DNA from: Anaeramoeba ignava
Lineage: Eukaryota; Metamonada; Anaeramoebidae
Assembly (NCBI GenBank): GCA_028826165.1
Contig: JAPDFW010000033.1
Location: forward strand, 1 to 64,000
Direction of reading: 5' to 3'
Length of the DNA stretch: 64,000 nt
Shown: one piece after another, positions 62,755 to 64,000 of the stretch
Numbering within the stretch: position 1 is the stretch's first letter
How the letters are laid out: each line of letters starts with the position of its first letter
Notes under the pieces: model-generated
The model's input: the letters and a program-made list of their open reading frames with translations, nothing else
What the model was told of the DNA's origin: nothing
Databases searched by the model: none
Made by a program: the position numbers and the translations under genes

Positions 62755-64000
62755 TTATTTTTGTTGACTGCAACAAGCAAATAATCCTGCTTTTTTCTTT
62801 TCTTCTCTTGGTGTTGGAGTTTGTGTTTGAGCTGCTTCTTTTGCTTTTTGGAATTCTTTCATTTTTTGAAGTAATAAATCTCTAATATCATTATTATGTG
62901 TCATTTGAATTGCATTTTTTCCCTAAAAGTAATTAATAAAAAATTTTTTTTATTTTTCAATATTTTCTATTCTCAATATTTTTCATTTAATTTTACAGCC
63001 TTTTTTTAATTTAATAAATAATAAATTTAATTAATAAATATTTTTTTATTTTTAAATTACATGATTAGCAATATTTAAATCAGGTTCTTTTAATAATAAA
63101 GTTTTAACAATTTCAGTATTCTCATTATCACAAGATATCATTAATGCTGTATCTCCCTTTTTTTTTTTTAAATAAAATGAATTAAATTCAAATCAAAATT
63201 AAAATCAAAATTAAAATTTTTACAAACTAAAATTCAATTTTCAATATAATTTTATTAAAAATATAAAATATATAAATAAATACATTATCTTGATGATTTA
63301 TATCAATTTTTTCTTTAAGTAACTGTTTCACAATAGAAACATGATTATGTAAACATGCGTATTGAAGTGCATTATCACCCTAGAATATAAACAATAATTT
63401 TCTTTTTTCATACTTATTTTCTCTATTTATTTCTTTTATAAATTAAGTTACATTCTTTTATCCAAAAAAAAAACATTTCAATTTAATTCAAAAAAAAAAT
63501 CTATTTTAATAAATCTAAAAATTACTTTCTAATAAAATAAATTTTAAATAAATAAATAAATCAAAAATTATTTTATTTCATTTTATTTCATTTTATTGAT
63601 TCAACTTTATCAGAAATATTCACATTTGCTCCATTCATTAGTAAAATTTTAACAATTTCTGTATGACCTTCTTGACTTGCAACTAATAAAGGAGTTGCAT
63701 TCTAAAAATAATGGAAAGTAATTAATAATTTAAAAATATTTACTTTTTTTTTTATTACATTCTAAATTGACAAGATTATAAATAAAGCAAAACAAAACAA
63801 AACAAAACAAAATAAAACAAAACAAAATTAAAACAAAATAAAACAAAACAAAACAAAACAAAATAAAACAAAATAAAATAAAAAACAAAATAAAATTAAA
63901 ACAAAATAAAACAAAACAAAACAAAATTAAAGCAAAAATTAAAGCAAAAATTACTCTATTGGGTTTATCAATTGTAATTTTTCTTTTAATTAATTCATTC
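62755..64000 (-). CDS. Ankyrin-repeat protein, one repeat per exon (3' part only)
   Basis: Minus-strand exons: partial 64000-63955 (NELIKRKITIDKPNR), 63701-63606 (NATPLLVASQEGH..., LLMNGANVNI), 63379-63284 (GDNALQYACLHNH...), 63156-63061 (GDTALMISCDNEN...), and 62922-62755. The last gives GKNAIQMTHNND, then LLLQKMKEFQKAKEAAQ..., ending KKAGLFACCSQQK. The three internal exons are exactly 96 bases, phase 0, one repeat each, the same architecture as the gene at 1588-4086. There is no BTB domain; the short tail has a Cys pair near the end. The 5' part is outside the window. Confidence 0.85.
63782..63948 (-). repeat. AAAAC pentanucleotide microsatellite in an intron
   Basis: A pure run of AAAAC/AAAAT pentamers in the intron upstream of the 63701-63606 ankyrin exon. 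The Cys/Phe-rich open frame on the minus strand is a by-product. Confidence 0.93.

Noticed and set aside
62760-62885. Plus-strand 68-residue frame at 62679-62885
   Set aside because: Antisense to the last exon of the minus-strand ankyrin gene.

Overview
This window is nuclear DNA from a very AT-rich, gene-dense, intron-rich protist. It has spliceosomal introns with consistent gtaaat-like donors and ag acceptors, and clear eukaryotic orthologues of importin-5, a Rab11-type GTPase, RMC1, DDX51, APC5, a p24 protein, VPS45, ALG10 and inositol-3-phosphate synthase. It also has lineage-expanded ankyrin/BTB and armadillo-like repeat genes. Standard stop codons are used. The large ankyrin-BTB and BTB families together with the base composition suggest an amoeboid protist, possibly Anaeramoeba-like, but the species is not determined. 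No tRNA, rRNA, CRISPR or transposase gene was recognised.

Layout: 1-1.6 kb is T-rich simple sequence. A broken ankyrin-BTB gene (minus, 1.6-4.1 kb) with one ankyrin repeat per exon is followed by a VPS9-domain Rab GEF (minus). Then come 2.3 kb of CAAT-type repeats, a putative type II membrane glycosyltransferase-like gene, a small Cys-rich secreted or GPI-type protein, a nucleoplasmin-like domain protein, importin-5 (six exons, one of whose introns is an AT-AC minor-class intron), a RapGAP and INO1 with a 2.1-kb repeat-filled intron. A GAATTT repeat field separates these from a head-to-head Rab11/RMC1 pair, DDX51, APC5, and a head-to-head p24/unknown tail-anchored pair. Two satellite arrays (36.7-39.1 kb) lie beside a 7.8-kb gene for a giant (about 2,412 aa) type I membrane protein. 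The last third holds a BTB-coiled-coil gene that probably continues into a remarkable tandem exon array of armadillo-like repeats, an intronless ankyrin-tandem-BTB gene, VPS45, ALG10, and a partial second ankyrin gene that runs off the window.

Many of the genes act in endomembrane traffic: the VPS9 Rab5-type GEF, Rab11, RMC1 (Mon1-Ccz1/Rab7 GEF partner), the p24 cargo receptor and VPS45. Others act in protein glycosylation (ALG10, the glycosyltransferase-like gene), nuclear import, ribosome biogenesis and the cell cycle. Several well-conserved genes are interrupted by exactly one extra or missing base, often in an A-run. In each of these genes correcting the base restores a whole number of codons, so consensus errors are the first explanation, with true frameshifting second. 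Exon boundaries below were inferred by eye from reading frame, family alignment and splice consensus.
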